The notes: generated by a model not told the origin, from the letters alone. A stretch of DNA of 64,000 nucleotides from Streptomyces sp. B21-083 (GCF_036898825.1 NZ_JARUND010000001.1:4030001-4094000), one strand, 5' to 3'; counted from the stretch's first letter, positions 19,250 through 28,627 are shown. Made by a program: numbers and translations.

Positions 19250-20125
19250 ATGCCCACTTCACGTACCCGTCTCAGTGTGATGGTCACGGTCCTCGGCCTG
19301 GTCGCGGTGCTCGGGGTCGTATGGCTGGTCAGGTCGGCCACCACCGGCACCCAGAAGACGAGTAGCAGTGGCACTGACACGTCGGCAACCCGTTCCACGG
19401 CGAGTTCAGATGCCACGGACGGGGGAACGACGGGGTCGGGGACGACAACAGGGTCCGGGGAGACGACGGGGTCCGGCCAGACGACCGGGTCCGGGAAGAC
19501 GACGGGGAACGCGACCGGGGGCGGAGGCCGTACGCCGGGTGGTGACAAGACGCCTGGTGGGGGTGGGGGTGGGCGGTCGATCAAGGTGAATGGCCTACGC
19601 CTCGACGGCAACGGCAACGGCGACGGATGTGTGACCTTCATCAACAAGACGGCCACCCCCGCCCGCATCACAGGCGTCTCGTTCACTGTGGTCTCCGGAG
19701 CGGGCCATCCGACGATCAGCTCCGACAACGCCGCCCACTGCGATGGACAGCAAGGTGGTGACGCGGACCCCCCGTGCGACGGCCTCCGGCTGATCGAGGG
19801 CAACCAGTGCCAGGCGGGAGCGGTCCTCGGGCCAGGAGCCCGCGGGGACTACACCGTGGGGGCGGTGGCCAGCTACACCTTCGTCTGCGACAACGCCAAG
19901 ATCAATCCGTGCGATCGCGCGTCGGAGGCGGGCGGCCCACCCCCGACTCCCCAGAACCCCGTGTCGATCTCCGGCGACAGCGAGCGTCTCGACACGGGCC
20001 TCGACGTCGGGGGCACACCCCCCGACACACCCCCGACGGACGACACCGATCCCGGCAACCCGCCCCAGCCCGTCAACCCACCCCCCGGCGACACCCCGAC
20101 CACCGCCAGCCCCCCGGAGCAGTGA
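19250..20125 (+). CDS. Membrane-anchored extracytoplasmic protein with T/G/S repeat linker
   Basis: A 291-residue protein: an N-terminal anchor helix (LSVMVTVLGLVAVLGVVWLV), a 90-residue low-complexity linker containing tandem TTGSG(x) pentapeptides, a globular extracytoplasmic domain with six Cys (GCVTFINKTATPARITGVSFTVV ... HCDGQQ ... PCDG ... NQCQ ... FVCDN ... NPCDR) and a Pro/Asp-rich tail. The middle domain looks like a beta-sandwich that could be disulfide-bonded. An AGGAGG at 19212 is too far from the ATG to serve it. The stop overlaps the start of the next gene (TGATG), so the two are co-translated and probably work together. No family recognised. Confidence 0.7.
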   Translation: MPTSRTRLSVMVTVLGLVAVLGVVWLVRSATTGTQKTSSSGTDTSATRSTASSDATDGGTTGSGTTTGSGETTGSGQTTGSGKTTGNATGGGGRTPGGDKTPGGGGGGRSIKVNGLRLDGNGNGDGCVTFINKTATPARITGVSFTVVSGAGHPTISSDNAAHCDGQQGGDADPPCDGLRLIEGNQCQAGAVLGPGARGDYTVGAVASYTFVCDNAKINPCDRASEAGGPPPTPQNPVSISGDSERLDTGLDVGGTPPDTPPTDDTDPGNPPQPVNPPPGDTPTTASPPEQ

Positions 20126-21030
20126 TGACGGCCGGCCACACGCCGCCACCCGAACCCTCCGACCAGCAGCCCGTCTCCGCCCGGGTCCGGCACCTCGCGG
20201 AGGCACTCGGTCCGACAACGTTGGCGACCGCGCTGCTGATCTACTTCGGCTATGTCGCCACTCGCGCGCGATACGACTACTTCGGCGTCCCCGTGGACAT
20301 GACCGGCCGGTCCAATCAGGGCCTGATGCTGGACGGCATGGAAGTCGTCTTCGTCCCAGCGGCGATGATCTTCCTCGGCGTCATGGCACTCGTGGCGATC
20401 CACGCCCTCGTGACGTGGGTGTTGGCCCGCGACGCGGGGGACGACACGTTCGGCGCCGTCTTCCTCGCGTACGGCTTCCTCCTCGTCGGCGTCATCCTGA
20501 TCGGCGAGGCGCTCATCGGCATGTTCGTCCAGAACTCCGACACGAGCGTGAAGTTCGGCATCGTGCCGCTGGCCCTGGCGTTCGGACCTGCGGCGACGGC
20601 GTACGGGATCTGGATCTACGGCCGCCGGCGCGGGCGTCCGCTGCTGTCGCAGCGTATGGCCAGGAACGGTGTGATGTGCGTACTCGCGCTGGGCGTGGCC
20701 GGGCTGTTCTGGGCATCCACGCAGTTGGCGTGGGCGTACGGCAGAGGCCGGGGCGAGGAGGACGTGACCGCTCTCGAGGGCCGCCCCGAGGTCGTCATCG
20801 ACTCCAAGGAACCGCTGGAGGGGCTGCCGACGGGGGTGACCGCGACCCGTCTCGGGAAGCCCGGCGAGAGCGGGCGGGAGTACCGCAACCGCTACCGGGG
20901 CTTCCGGCTGCTGCTGTCGTCCGGCGGACGGCTGTTTCTGGTCACCCCGCAGTGGCAACTCGGCCGGGACCAGACGATCGTCCTGCCTTACGCGGACGAC
21001 ATCCGGGTGCAGCTCATCCCGCAACGCTGA
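20125..21030 (+). CDS. Multi-pass membrane protein, unknown function
   Basis: A 301-residue protein with four to five membrane helices in the first 190 residues (TTLATALLIYFGYVA; VFVPAAMIFLGVMALVAIHALVTW; AVFLAYGFLLVGVILIGEALIGMF; GIVPLALAFGPAATAYGIWIY; GVMCVLALGVAGLFWASTQL) and a soluble extracytoplasmic C-terminal domain of about 100 residues ending in strands (FRLLLSSGGRLFLVTPQW). Start fixed by the TGATG overlap with the preceding gene. The pair resembles other uncharacterised Streptomyces membrane/secreted couples; I do not recognise the family. Confidence 0.7.
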   Translation: MTAGHTPPPEPSDQQPVSARVRHLAEALGPTTLATALLIYFGYVATRARYDYFGVPVDMTGRSNQGLMLDGMEVVFVPAAMIFLGVMALVAIHALVTWVLARDAGDDTFGAVFLAYGFLLVGVILIGEALIGMFVQNSDTSVKFGIVPLALAFGPAATAYGIWIYGRRRGRPLLSQRMARNGVMCVLALGVAGLFWASTQLAWAYGRGRGEEDVTALEGRPEVVIDSKEPLEGLPTGVTATRLGKPGESGREYRNRYRGFRLLLSSGGRLFLVTPQWQLGRDQTIVLPYADDIRVQLIPQR

Positions 21031-21127
21031 ACACCGGCCACGCGCTTTCACGACTGCCTGTCCGTGTGGGGAGCGCCCCCCTCACGACTCCCGAAGAACC
21101 GGGTGACCCGTTCGTGCGAGCCCGGAC

Positions 21128-22465
21128 TCAGCCATGCAACCGCCCCCCGCAATGCGGCCAGGGCCCCGCCCCCCGTTTCACATACAGCCTCTTCGCGCGC
21201 AGCGTCTGCTCCTCGCCCGTGGCGTCCTGGGGGCGGCCGGAGCCGCCCAGGTTCTGCCAGGTCCGGGTGTCGAACTGGTACAGGCCGCCGTAAGTCCCGG
21301 ACGGGTCCACCGCGTTCGGGCGCCCCCCGGACTCGCAGGCCGCCAGCGAGCCCCAGTCCAGATGGTCCGCCCCCTGCACCGAGGTCGGCAGGGGTTTCGT
21401 GCCGACCCTCACCAGTTGGGCCCGGGGCTCGCGGACCACCTCGGTGCGCACCCAGCGTGGTTTCTGCTTCACGCCGTTGACCGAGCGCAGGGCGAGGGTG
21501 ATCCGGCGCAGGCCCGCACTGCCCGCCTGGTCGATGACCTCCGTGCCCTTGAACAGGGTCGCGTCCTGGGTACGACGGGTGTCGAAGGGGATCACCTCCT
21601 CGCGTACCTCCTTGGAGGCCGTCACCCGTAGCACCGTCACCGTCTGGCCGTCGCGCGGGAAGCTCGCGGCGGCCACCGAGAGGGCGTCCTCGCCTCGCAG
21701 GGTGATCCCGGCCTCCTGTACCGCCTCGGCGACCGTCGCCGCGTTCGTGCGGATCATGCGGGCCCGGCCGTCCGCCATGATCGTCACCGTGCGCTCGGTG
21801 CGGACGTCGATGGTGAGCCCTTGCCTGCCGATCTTCTGGGAGCGCGCGAGCGACAGGTACGCGCCCTCCGCGCGCACCCCGAGCTGTCTGAGTGCTTCCT
21901 CCACCGTGTGTGCCGTCGTCCACACCTCACGCCGTTCACCGTCCAGAGTGATCCGTACGGGTCGCCCGTAGTGGACACGGACCTCGTCGCCGCTGGCCAG
22001 TGCCGTGCCCGGCGCGGGGGCGATGACGTCGTGGGCGCCCACCGCGACCCCCTCGTCGGCCAGCAGTTCGGTCACGTCGTCGGCGAAGGTGTGCAGGGTG
22101 CGCGGCTTGCCGTCGACGTTCAGTTCGATCGCCTTGTCCTTGGCGACGAAGGCCGTCGTACCTCCCGCCAGGAACGCCACGACGAGTGCCTGTGGCAGCA
22201 ACCGGCGGATGACGTCGGGCCGTTCGGAGCCCTTGCGGCGCCTGGCCGCCCGCCCCTCCTGGGACCGCCCGTTCGCCGCCAGCTGCTGGGGCAGCGTGGG
22301 CGACAGCTGCGGCGCCGGGTGCTCGTAGGCGGGCCGGTACGTGTCCTCGTACGGCACCCCGTACGCCACCGTCTCGGCGGTGTGCGGGTCGTACCCCCCG
22401 TACGGCGACGGCGGCTGTGGCCCGCCCACGGGGCTGTACGTCTCGTACGGCGGCGAACTGCTCAC
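21128..22465 (-). CDS. rpfB: Resuscitation-promoting factor RpfB
   Basis: A 445-residue secreted or membrane-anchored muralytic enzyme needed for spore germination and dormancy exit. Order: Tyr/Pro-rich N-terminus, membrane helix (LLPQALVVAFLAGGTTAFV), three DUF348 repeats (ubiquitin-like, starting near IELNVDGKPR, VRITLDGERR, VTIMADGRAR), a G5 domain (EEVIPFDTRRTQDATLFKGTEV), and the C-terminal Rpf catalytic domain (LDWGSLAACESGGRPNAVD, catalytic Glu in ACESGG). GTG 22465 preceded by GGAG is the likely start. The gene follows tatD on the same strand. Confidence 0.95.
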   Translation of the reverse strand: MSSSPPYETYSPVGGPQPPSPYGGYDPHTAETVAYGVPYEDTYRPAYEHPAPQLSPTLPQQLAANGRSQEGRAARRRKGSERPDVIRRLLPQALVVAFLAGGTTAFVAKDKAIELNVDGKPRTLHTFADDVTELLADEGVAVGAHDVIAPAPGTALASGDEVRVHYGRPVRITLDGERREVWTTAHTVEEALRQLGVRAEGAYLSLARSQKIGRQGLTIDVRTERTVTIMADGRARMIRTNAATVAEAVQEAGITLRGEDALSVAAASFPRDGQTVTVLRVTASKEVREEVIPFDTRRTQDATLFKGTEVIDQAGSAGLRRITLALRSVNGVKQKPRWVRTEVVREPRAQLVRVGTKPLPTSVQGADHLDWGSLAACESGGRPNAVDPSGTYGGLYQFDTRTWQNLGGSGRPQDATGEEQTLRAKRLYVKRGAGPWPHCGGRLHG

Positions 22466-22567
22466 GACGACACGCTCCAGGTTCCGGCGACGGGCACAGA
22501 ACTTAGCGGAGCGGCCGTCACTCTCCAAAGCGGCGCGGCTACCGAGCGTCAACGTACGTCAGTGCTG

Positions 22568-23446
22568 TCAGTAATCGAAGGCACGTGCGGTGTTGGTCGC
22601 GATCGCCGTCGCCAGCGTGTCCTCGTCGATACCCCGCACCTCGGCCATCGCACGCAGGGTGACCGGGATGAGGTAGGGAGCGTTGGGCCGGCCCCGGTAC
22701 GGCGCCGGAGTGAGGAAGGGCGCGTCCGTCTCGACGAGGACCAGCTCCAACGGGGCCACGGTGAGCGCGTCGCGCAGCGGCTGGGCGTTCTTGAAGGTCA
22801 TGTTGCCGGCGAAGGACATGAAGTAGCCGTTCGCGGCGCAGACTTCGGCCATCTCCGCGTCACCGGAGTAACAGTGGAAGACGGTCCGCTCGGGGGCGCC
22901 CTCCTCCTTCAGGACCCGCAGGACGTCGGCGTGGGCGTCCCGGTCGTGGATGACCAGCGCCTTGCCGTGCCGCTTGGCGATCTCGATGTGCGCCCGGAAG
23001 GACCGCTCCTGGGCCGCCTTGCCCTCCGGCCCGGTGCGGAAGTAGTCCAGTCCCGTCTCGCCGACGCCCTTGACCTGCGGGAGTCCGGCCAGCCGGTCGA
23101 TCTCCGCGAGCGCGTCGTCGAGGGCGGCGTCTCCGCCGGGCACCCGGGCGCCCTGCCGGGACCAGCCGTCGGGGTCGCCGTGGACGATGCGGGGGGCCTC
23201 GTTCGGGTGCAGGGCGACGGTCGCGTGGACGCTCCCGTACGTGGCCGCCGTCTCGGCCGCCCAGCGGGAGCCCTTGATGTCGCAGCCGACCTGGACGACC
23301 GTCGTCACCCCGACCGACGCGGCCTTGGCGAGGCCCTCCGCGACGGTGCCGGACTGCATGTCGAGGTGGGTGTGGGAGTCGGCGACCGCTACCCGGAGGG
23401 GTTCGGGCAGCGGCGGGGCTTCGGCGGTTCCGGACTTGGCGGGCAT
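22568..23446 (-). CDS. tatD: TatD-family metal-dependent DNase
   Basis: A 292-residue TIM-barrel hydrolase. Metal ligands are visible in order: DSHTHLD, VGETGLDY, VIHDRDAH, VFHCYSG and ETDAPFLTP. TatD enzymes are 3'-5' exonucleases acting on damaged DNA and in RNA turnover. The tatD-rpfB order is standard in actinobacteria. ATG 23446 begins MPAKSGTAEAPPLPEPLRVAVADSHTHLD; the frame upstream runs through a dispersed repeat and terminator and is not coding. Confidence 0.94.
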   Translation of the reverse strand: MPAKSGTAEAPPLPEPLRVAVADSHTHLDMQSGTVAEGLAKAASVGVTTVVQVGCDIKGSRWAAETAATYGSVHATVALHPNEAPRIVHGDPDGWSRQGARVPGGDAALDDALAEIDRLAGLPQVKGVGETGLDYFRTGPEGKAAQERSFRAHIEIAKRHGKALVIHDRDAHADVLRVLKEEGAPERTVFHCYSGDAEMAEVCAANGYFMSFAGNMTFKNAQPLRDALTVAPLELVLVETDAPFLTPAPYRGRPNAPYLIPVTLRAMAEVRGIDEDTLATAIATNTARAFDY

Positions 23447-23467
23447 GCCCCCGATCTTACGAAGAGC

Positions 23468-23498
23468 AAAAAACCCGCGCCCCGAAGGGGGGCGCGGG
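23468..23498 (-). terminator. Rho-independent terminator
   Basis: Stem CCCGCGCCCC (23474-23483) / GGGGCGCGGG (23489-23498) with a run of six A (23468-23473) that becomes six T after the stem on the minus strand. It closes the zinc-ribbon gene transcript just before tatD. Confidence 0.85.
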
Positions 23499-23580
23499 GC
23501 TGCATCAATTTGCGGCTCCGCCGCGTGGGCGCGGCCGGCCCCCACCGGCCCGCAGCAGATGAACCGCCCAGCCGGCGGAG
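23474..23580. repeat. Dispersed Streptomyces intergenic repeat
   Basis: The segment GCGCCCCGAAGGGG..GCGCGGGG followed by GCGGCTCCGCCGCGTGGGCGCGGCCGG and CCCCACCGGCCCGCAGC is a variant of a repeat seen many times between genes in Streptomyces genomes (from general knowledge of those genomes). A related shorter copy occurs at 49327-49371. It contains the terminator hairpin. Confidence 0.6.
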
Positions 23581-23581
23581 C

Positions 23582-23998
23582 CTAACTGGCCTTGCGGTGG
23601 AAGGGGTGCAGGAGATCCGAGAGGTGCCAGTGGTGGTCTTCCTTCGGCGTCCCGTGCTCGCCGGACTCACCGGGCTGCGCCGAGGTGCTCCCGTCCGGGG
23701 CCGCCGCTTTGGGAGCCGAGCGCTGCTTGTGCATCAGGTTCTGTACCGACGACACCTGGCCCGCGCGCATGATGCGTACGACATGGCCGTCGCAGTTCTG
23801 GCAGGTGGGCCGGGTCAGTGGGGACGGTACGACCTGGCCGTCCGCCACGTACATCACCATCTGACCGCCCTCGGTGTCGGTGTGGTGCTCGATCTCGTAC
23901 GACTGTTCCCAGCCGTGCCCGCAGCGCATGCAGGCGAAGGAATACGACTCGTGTACGACGGCGGTGGCCGTGCTGCGGTGGCCGGTGGTCTCGCTCAT
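23582..23998 (-). CDS. Zinc-ribbon protein, conserved in Streptomyces, unknown function
   Basis: A 138-residue hydrophilic protein. Two Cys pairs, CMRCGHGW (residues 23-30) and CQNCDGH (66-72), form a zinc ribbon around a stretch of beta strands (EIEHHTDTEGGQMVMYVADGQ); the C-terminal 45 residues are low-complexity and His-rich at the end (EDHHWHLSDLLHPFHRKAS). No catalytic motif. It lies between rsmI and tatD on the same strand with its own terminator. Confidence 0.7.
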   Translation of the reverse strand: MSETTGHRSTATAVVHESYSFACMRCGHGWEQSYEIEHHTDTEGGQMVMYVADGQVVPSPLTRPTCQNCDGHVVRIMRAGQVSSVQNLMHKQRSAPKAAAPDGSTSAQPGESGEHGTPKEDHHWHLSDLLHPFHRKAS

Positions 23999-24175
23999 GC
24001 CAGCTCCTCTGGTCCGCTGGACACAGGACGGGTGCGTCCCTGTGAACCAGTGGACGCCTCTACCGCCGTGAAGGCATCTCTCCTGTCGACTGTTGAAGGC
24101 GTTTTGGGCATTCCTTGTGCGAACGGCCCCGATCCGAGGGCTGGCCTTTGCCGTTCGGCGCCCGCCTTTGCCCCC

Positions 24176-25060
24176 TTATGGCGTGACCGGCGTCGCAGTC
24201 CCCGTACCACCCGCACCCTGCGCGTTCTTCGCCGCCACGACCGCGTCGAACACCTCCCGCTTGGGCAGCCCCGCCTCGGCCGCGACAGCCACGATGGCCT
24301 CCTTGCGCCGCTCCCCCGCCTCCTCGCGCACCCGCACCCGCCGCACCAGTTCCTCGGCGCCGATCTCCCCGGCGGCCTTCTCGGGGGCGCCCTCGACGAC
24401 GACGGTGATCTCACCCCGTACGCCCTCGGCCGCCCACTGGGCCAACTCGGCCAGCGGACCGCGCCTGACCTCCTCGTACGTCTTCGTCAACTCCCGGCAG
24501 ACGGCGGCCCGTCGGTCCGCGCCGAACGCCTCCGCCATGGCGGCCAGGGTGTCGTCGAGGCGGTGCGGGGCCTCGAAGTAGACGAGGGTGCGGCGTTCCT
24601 CAGCCACCTCCCTCAGTCTCGACAGTCGTTCGCCCGCCTTTCTCGGCAGGAAGCCCTCGAAGCAGAACCGGTCGACGGGCAGCCCGGACAGTGCGAGCGC
24701 GGTGAGCACGGCGGACGGGCCGGGGACGGCCGTCACCCTGATGTCCTTCTCCACGGCGGCGGCGACCAGCCGGTACCCGGGGTCGGACACCGACGGCATG
24801 CCCGCGTCCGTCACCAGCAGCACCCGCGAACCGCCGAGCAGCGCCTCGACCAGTTCGGGGGTGCGCGCCGCCTCGTTGCCCTCGAAGTACGACACCACCC
24901 GCCCCTTCGGCTGCACCCCGAGCGCCTGGGTGAGCCGGCGCAGCCGCCGGGTGTCCTCGGCCGCGATGACGTCGGCGCCCGCCAGTTCCGCCGCGAGCCG
25001 GGGCGGCGCGTCCGTGACGTCGCCGATGGGAGTGCCTGCCAAAACCAGTGTTCCTGTCAC
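24176..25060 (-). CDS. rsmI: 16S rRNA (cytidine1402-2'-O)-methyltransferase
   Basis: A 294-residue tetrapyrrole-methylase-fold enzyme that methylates the 2'-O of C1402 in the decoding centre. Motifs: [13 protein letters not shown] at the N-terminus, [28 protein letters not shown] and [20 protein letters not shown] 25060 has GAGGA upstream. Divergent from the mannosyltransferase gene with a 62-base gap, as in other Streptomyces. Confidence 0.95.
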   Translation of the reverse strand: MTGTLVLAGTPIGDVTDAPPRLAAELAGADVIAAEDTRRLRRLTQALGVQPKGRVVSYFEGNEAARTPELVEALLGGSRVLLVTDAGMPSVSDPGYRLVAAAVEKDIRVTAVPGPSAVLTALALSGLPVDRFCFEGFLPRKAGERLSRLREVAEERRTLVYFEAPHRLDDTLAAMAEAFGADRRAAVCRELTKTYEEVRRGPLAELAQWAAEGVRGEITVVVEGAPEKAAGEIGAEELVRRVRVREEAGERRKEAIVAVAAEAGLPKREVFDAVVAAKNAQGAGGTGTATPVTP

Positions 25061-25122
25061 GTTTCCATCCTCGCAGGGCTCTTCCACCGGACGCACACAG
25101 CGCTGTTCCCTACGATGGCGCG

Positions 25123-26865
25123 GTGACCAGTACCGCGCCCTCCACGGACACCCGGCAGACCGCACCCTCGCCAGAGCAGCGGCCGGCGTGGCAGCAGCGA
25201 CTGCGCCGCTACGGATACACGGCGAAGCCGAGAAGCGATGTCCGGGACCGGCTGGTGCCGCCGTACACGGAGCCGAGCCCCCGTCTGTGGGCGACCTTCG
25301 GGCTGCCGCCGACCCTCACCGACCGGATCACGCGCTGGTCCGGCTGGGGCGGCCCGCTGCTGGTGACACTGCTGGCGGGGCTGCTGCGCTTCTGGGACCT
25401 GGGCAGTCCGAAGCGGGTGATGTTCGACGAGACGTACTACGCGAAGGACGCGTGGGGTCTCATCCACCGCGGCTTCGAGGTCGGCTGGGACAAGGACGTC
25501 AACGACCTGATCCTGAAGACCGACGGGCACGTGCCCGTCCCGACCGACCCGGCCTATGTCGTGCATCCGCCGGTCGGGAAGTACGTCATCGGGCTCGGCG
25601 AATGGATGTTCGGGTTCAATCCGTTCGGCTGGCGCTTCATGACGGCGCTGCTGGGCACGCTGTCGGTCCTGATCCTTTGCCGCCTCGGGCGTCGCCTCTT
25701 CCGCTCCACCTTCCTCGGCTGCCTGGCGGGCACGCTGATGGCGGTGGACGGCCTGGCCTTCGTGATGAGCCGCACCTCGCTGCTCGACGGCGTCCTCCAG
25801 TTCTTCGTCCTCGCCGCCTTCGGCTGCCTGGTCATCGACCGTGACAAGGCCCGCGAACGGCTGGCGGCGGCGCTGCCCCCGGACGCGGACGGTGCCGTAC
25901 GACCGGACGCGCGCATCGCCGAGACGACCCGCTTCGGTGTACGCCCCTGGCGCTGGCTCGCCGGTCTGATGCTGGGTCTGGCCATCGGTACGAAGTGGAA
26001 CGGCCTGTACATCCTGCTCGCGTTCTGCGTGATGGCGGTGCTGTGGGACGTCGGCTCCCGCAAGGTCGCCGGCGCCCGCCGCCCGTACGAGACGGTCATC
26101 AAGCACGACCTGGGCTGGGCGTTCCTGGCGACGGTCCCGGTGGCCGTCGTCACGTACCTGGTCTCCTGGACGGCCTGGATCCTCTCCCCGTCTGACGGCA
26201 CCGGCGGCTACTACCGCAACTGGGCCGCGACCGAGGGCAAGGGCAGCAGCTGGTCGTGGCTGTTCCCCGACTGGTGGCGCAGCCTCTGGCACTACGAGCA
26301 CGCGGTGTACGAGTTCCACGTGGGCCTGCACACCCCGCACAACTACCAGTCGAACCCGTGGAGTTGGCTCGTCCTGGGCCGCCCGGTCTCGTTCTTCTAC
26401 GAGTCCCCGGCCCCCGGCAAGGACGGCTGCCCCACCAACTCGGGCCAGCAGTGCGCCCGCGAGGTCCTGGCCATCGGCACACCCCTCCTGTGGTGGGCGG
26501 CCTGCTTCGCGGTCCTGTACGTGCTGTACCGCTGGCTGCTGCGGCGCGACTGGCGAGCGGGCGCCATCGCCTGCGGGATCGTGGCGGGCTACGCCCCCTG
26601 GTTCATGTACCAGGAGCGCACGATCTTCTTCTTCTACGCGATCGTCTTCCTGCCGTTCCTGTGCCTGGCTGTGGCGATGATGATCGGCGCGATCATCGGC
26701 CCACCGGGATCGAGCGAACGGCGCCGGGTCGCGGGCGCGGCGGGCGCGGGTGTGCTGGTGCTGCTGATCGTGTGGAACTTCATCTACTTCTGGCCGCTCT
26801 ACACCGGGACGGCGATTCCCATCGACTCCTGGCGTTCACGGATGTGGCTCGATACCTGGGTCTGA
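25123..26865 (+). CDS. pmt: Protein O-mannosyltransferase (dolichyl/polyprenyl phosphate-dependent)
   Basis: A 580-residue integral membrane GT-C glycosyltransferase with about ten helices. The catalytic acidic pair is in [13 protein letters not shown] (first extracytoplasmic loop), with further hallmarks [38 protein letters not shown] and the C-terminal [13 protein letters not shown]. It transfers mannose from polyprenyl-phosphate-mannose to Ser/Thr of exported proteins and is the receptor-glycosylating enzyme for some phages in Streptomyces. GTG 25123 begins the aligned family N-terminus. Confidence 0.93.
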   Translation: MTSTAPSTDTRQTAPSPEQRPAWQQRLRRYGYTAKPRSDVRDRLVPPYTEPSPRLWATFGLPPTLTDRITRWSGWGGPLLVTLLAGLLRFWDLGSPKRVMFDETYYAKDAWGLIHRGFEVGWDKDVNDLILKTDGHVPVPTDPAYVVHPPVGKYVIGLGEWMFGFNPFGWRFMTALLGTLSVLILCRLGRRLFRSTFLGCLAGTLMAVDGLAFVMSRTSLLDGVLQFFVLAAFGCLVIDRDKARERLAAALPPDADGAVRPDARIAETTRFGVRPWRWLAGLMLGLAIGTKWNGLYILLAFCVMAVLWDVGSRKVAGARRPYETVIKHDLGWAFLATVPVAVVTYLVSWTAWILSPSDGTGGYYRNWAATEGKGSSWSWLFPDWWRSLWHYEHAVYEFHVGLHTPHNYQSNPWSWLVLGRPVSFFYESPAPGKDGCPTNSGQQCAREVLAIGTPLLWWAACFAVLYVLYRWLLRRDWRAGAIACGIVAGYAPWFMYQERTIFFFYAIVFLPFLCLAVAMMIGAIIGPPGSSERRRVAGAAGAGVLVLLIVWNFIYFWPLYTGTAIPIDSWRSRMWLDTWV

Positions 26866-26941
26866 CCGCTCGCTGGATCACATTTCTGATCACTCTTCGG
26901 ACAAGAGTTGGGACAAGAGGCCGAATCAGCCCCCACAGCAG

Positions 26942-26977
26942 CCCCGTAGGCCACTTACAGTGCAGTGGCCTACGGGG
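26942..26977. promoter_or_regulatory. 14-bp perfect inverted repeat overlapping PBP ribosome binding site
   Basis: CCCCGTAGGCCACT (26942-26955) and AGTGGCCTACGGGG (26964-26977) form an uninterrupted 14-bp stem with an eight-base loop. The right arm runs into GGGGAGGGG, the ribosome binding site of the PBP gene starting at 26990. It may terminate the mannosyltransferase transcript, be an operator, or mask the ribosome binding site in mRNA; no U-tract follows the stem. Confidence 0.6.
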
Positions 26978-26989
26978 AGGGGAACTCAC

Positions 26990-28627
26990 ATGCGCAAGGG
27001 AGCAAAGGCCGCGATCGTCGGGTCCGTGTTCACGGTGATGGTCGGAGGGGCCGGGTACGGCGTCTTCAACATCGTGTCCGCGCTCAACGAGGACAGCGGC
27101 GGCGGTACGGAGACAGTGAAGACCGGGCCGCCGTCGAAGGACGAGATCGCGGAGGTCAGCGAGAAGTTCTTCGCGGCCTGGGAGAAAGGGCAGGCGGAGG
27201 CCGCCGGGGGCCTCACCAACAACGCGGCGCCCGCGACAACGCTGATCAGTGACTACAGGGCGACCGCGCACATCACCGGTCTGAAGATCACCCCCGGGAC
27301 GGCCACCGGAGCGACCGTGCCCTTCTCGGTGAAGGCCACGGTGTCCTTCCAGGGCAAGAGCAAGCCGCTCGCCTACACCAGCGGCCTGACGATCGTCCGG
27401 GGTACGACGACCGGGCGGGCGCTGGTCGACTGGAAGCCGTCGGTCGTCCATCCCGGCCTCAAGGCCGTCGGGGACTCGCTGGTCACCGGGGAGGCCGGCA
27501 GCCCGCCGATCGAGGCCGTGGACCGCGACGGCAAGGTCCTGACGAAGGAGAAGTACCCCTCCCTCGGGCCGATCCTGGACACCCTGCGGGCGCGCTACGG
27601 CGACAAGGCGGGCGGTAGGCCGGGTATCGAGCTGATGGTCCGGCACGCCGACACGAACATCGCCGACACCTCGCTGGTGACCCTCGCCGAGGGCACCCCG
27701 GGCAAGCTGGAGACGACGCTGAGCGCGAGTGCGCAGGCCGCCGCCGAGAAGGCGGTGCTCAAGTTCTCCGAGTCGTCCGTGGTCGCCGTACAGCCGAGCA
27801 CGGGTGAGGTGCTGGCGGTCGCCAACCACCGTAAGGACCAGTTCAACGCGGCCTTCGAGGGCACGCTGGCGCCGGGCTCCACGATGAAGATCGTCACGGC
27901 GGCGATGCTGATAGACAACGGCGTGACGTCGATGAACGGGCCGGCGCCCTGCACGCCGACCGCGGTCTGGAAGAGCCAGACCTTCAGCAACCTCAAGGGC
28001 ATGGCACCGAACGAGAGCGCCACCCTCGCCAACGACTTCCTGCGCTCCTGCAACACGGGCTTCATCAAGCTGATCGACGGCACCGAGGCGAACCCGCTCA
28101 CGGACGAGTCGTTGACGACCGAGGCCCAGGAGCGGTTCGGGCTCGGGCGGGACGACTGGAAGACCGGGATCACCTCCTTCGACGGCAGCGTCCCCGCCTC
28201 CCCCGGTCCGGACCGCGCGGCCAACGCGATCGGCCAGGGCCAGGTGCAGATGAGCCCGCTGAACATGGCGTCCGTGACGGCGACGGCGATCACGGGTGAG
28301 TTCCGGCAGCCGTATCTCGTCTCGCCCGACCTGGACAAGCGTCAGCTGGCGACGGCGAAGGGCCTGCCCGCGAGTACGTCCGCGCAGCTCAAGGAGATGA
28401 TGCGGATGACGGCGACGCAGGGCACCGCGACGCAGGCGATGGCCGGGCTGAGCGGGGACATCGGGGCGAAGACGGGGTCCGCCGAGGTGGACGGCCAGAC
28501 CAAGTCGAACAGCTGGTTCACCGGATTCCGGGGTGACATCGCGGCGGCGGCCATGACCCAGGAGGGCGGCCACGGCGGCGACGCGGCGGGCCCGATTGTC
28601 GCAGCCGTGCTACGGACCGGCGGCTGA
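26990..28627 (+). CDS. Penicillin-binding protein with NTF2-like N-terminal domain
   Basis: A 545-residue class B-type transpeptidase. One membrane anchor (AAIVGSVFTVMVGGAGYGVF), an NTF2-like MecA-N-type domain (residues 50-150: EVSEKFFAAWEKGQAEAAGGLT ...), a linker domain and a transpeptidase domain with S297-x-x-K300 (APGSTMK), S353-C-N355 (RSCNTGF) and K494-T-G (AKTGSAEV). It crosslinks peptidoglycan peptides. ATG 26990 has GGGGAGGGG upstream. A close paralogue follows 96 bases downstream; the pair is a known feature of Streptomyces chromosomes. Confidence 0.92.
   Translation: MRKGAKAAIVGSVFTVMVGGAGYGVFNIVSALNEDSGGGTETVKTGPPSKDEIAEVSEKFFAAWEKGQAEAAGGLTNNAAPATTLISDYRATAHITGLKITPGTATGATVPFSVKATVSFQGKSKPLAYTSGLTIVRGTTTGRALVDWKPSVVHPGLKAVGDSLVTGEAGSPPIEAVDRDGKVLTKEKYPSLGPILDTLRARYGDKAGGRPGIELMVRHADTNIADTSLVTLAEGTPGKLETTLSASAQAAAEKAVLKFSESSVVAVQPSTGEVLAVANHRKDQFNAAFEGTLAPGSTMKIVTAAMLIDNGVTSMNGPAPCTPTAVWKSQTFSNLKGMAPNESATLANDFLRSCNTGFIKLIDGTEANPLTDESLTTEAQERFGLGRDDWKTGITSFDGSVPASPGPDRAANAIGQGQVQMSPLNMASVTATAITGEFRQPYLVSPDLDKRQLATAKGLPASTSAQLKEMMRMTATQGTATQAMAGLSGDIGAKTGSAEVDGQTKSNSWFTGFRGDIAAAAMTQEGGHGGDAAGPIVAAVLRTGG

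Noticed and set aside
19205..19250. AGGAGG at 19212 as ribosome binding site of a missed gene
   Set aside because: No ATG, GTG or TTG follows at suitable spacing with an open frame; the next gene starts 32 bases later.
19420..19520. Short direct repeats of about 15 bases
   Set aside because: They encode the TTGSG linker of the anchored protein and are in frame; not a CRISPR or regulatory array.
21821..25126. Open frame of 1101 codons on the plus strand across rpfB, tatD and rsmI
   Set aside because: Mirror frame of conserved genes, no family features.
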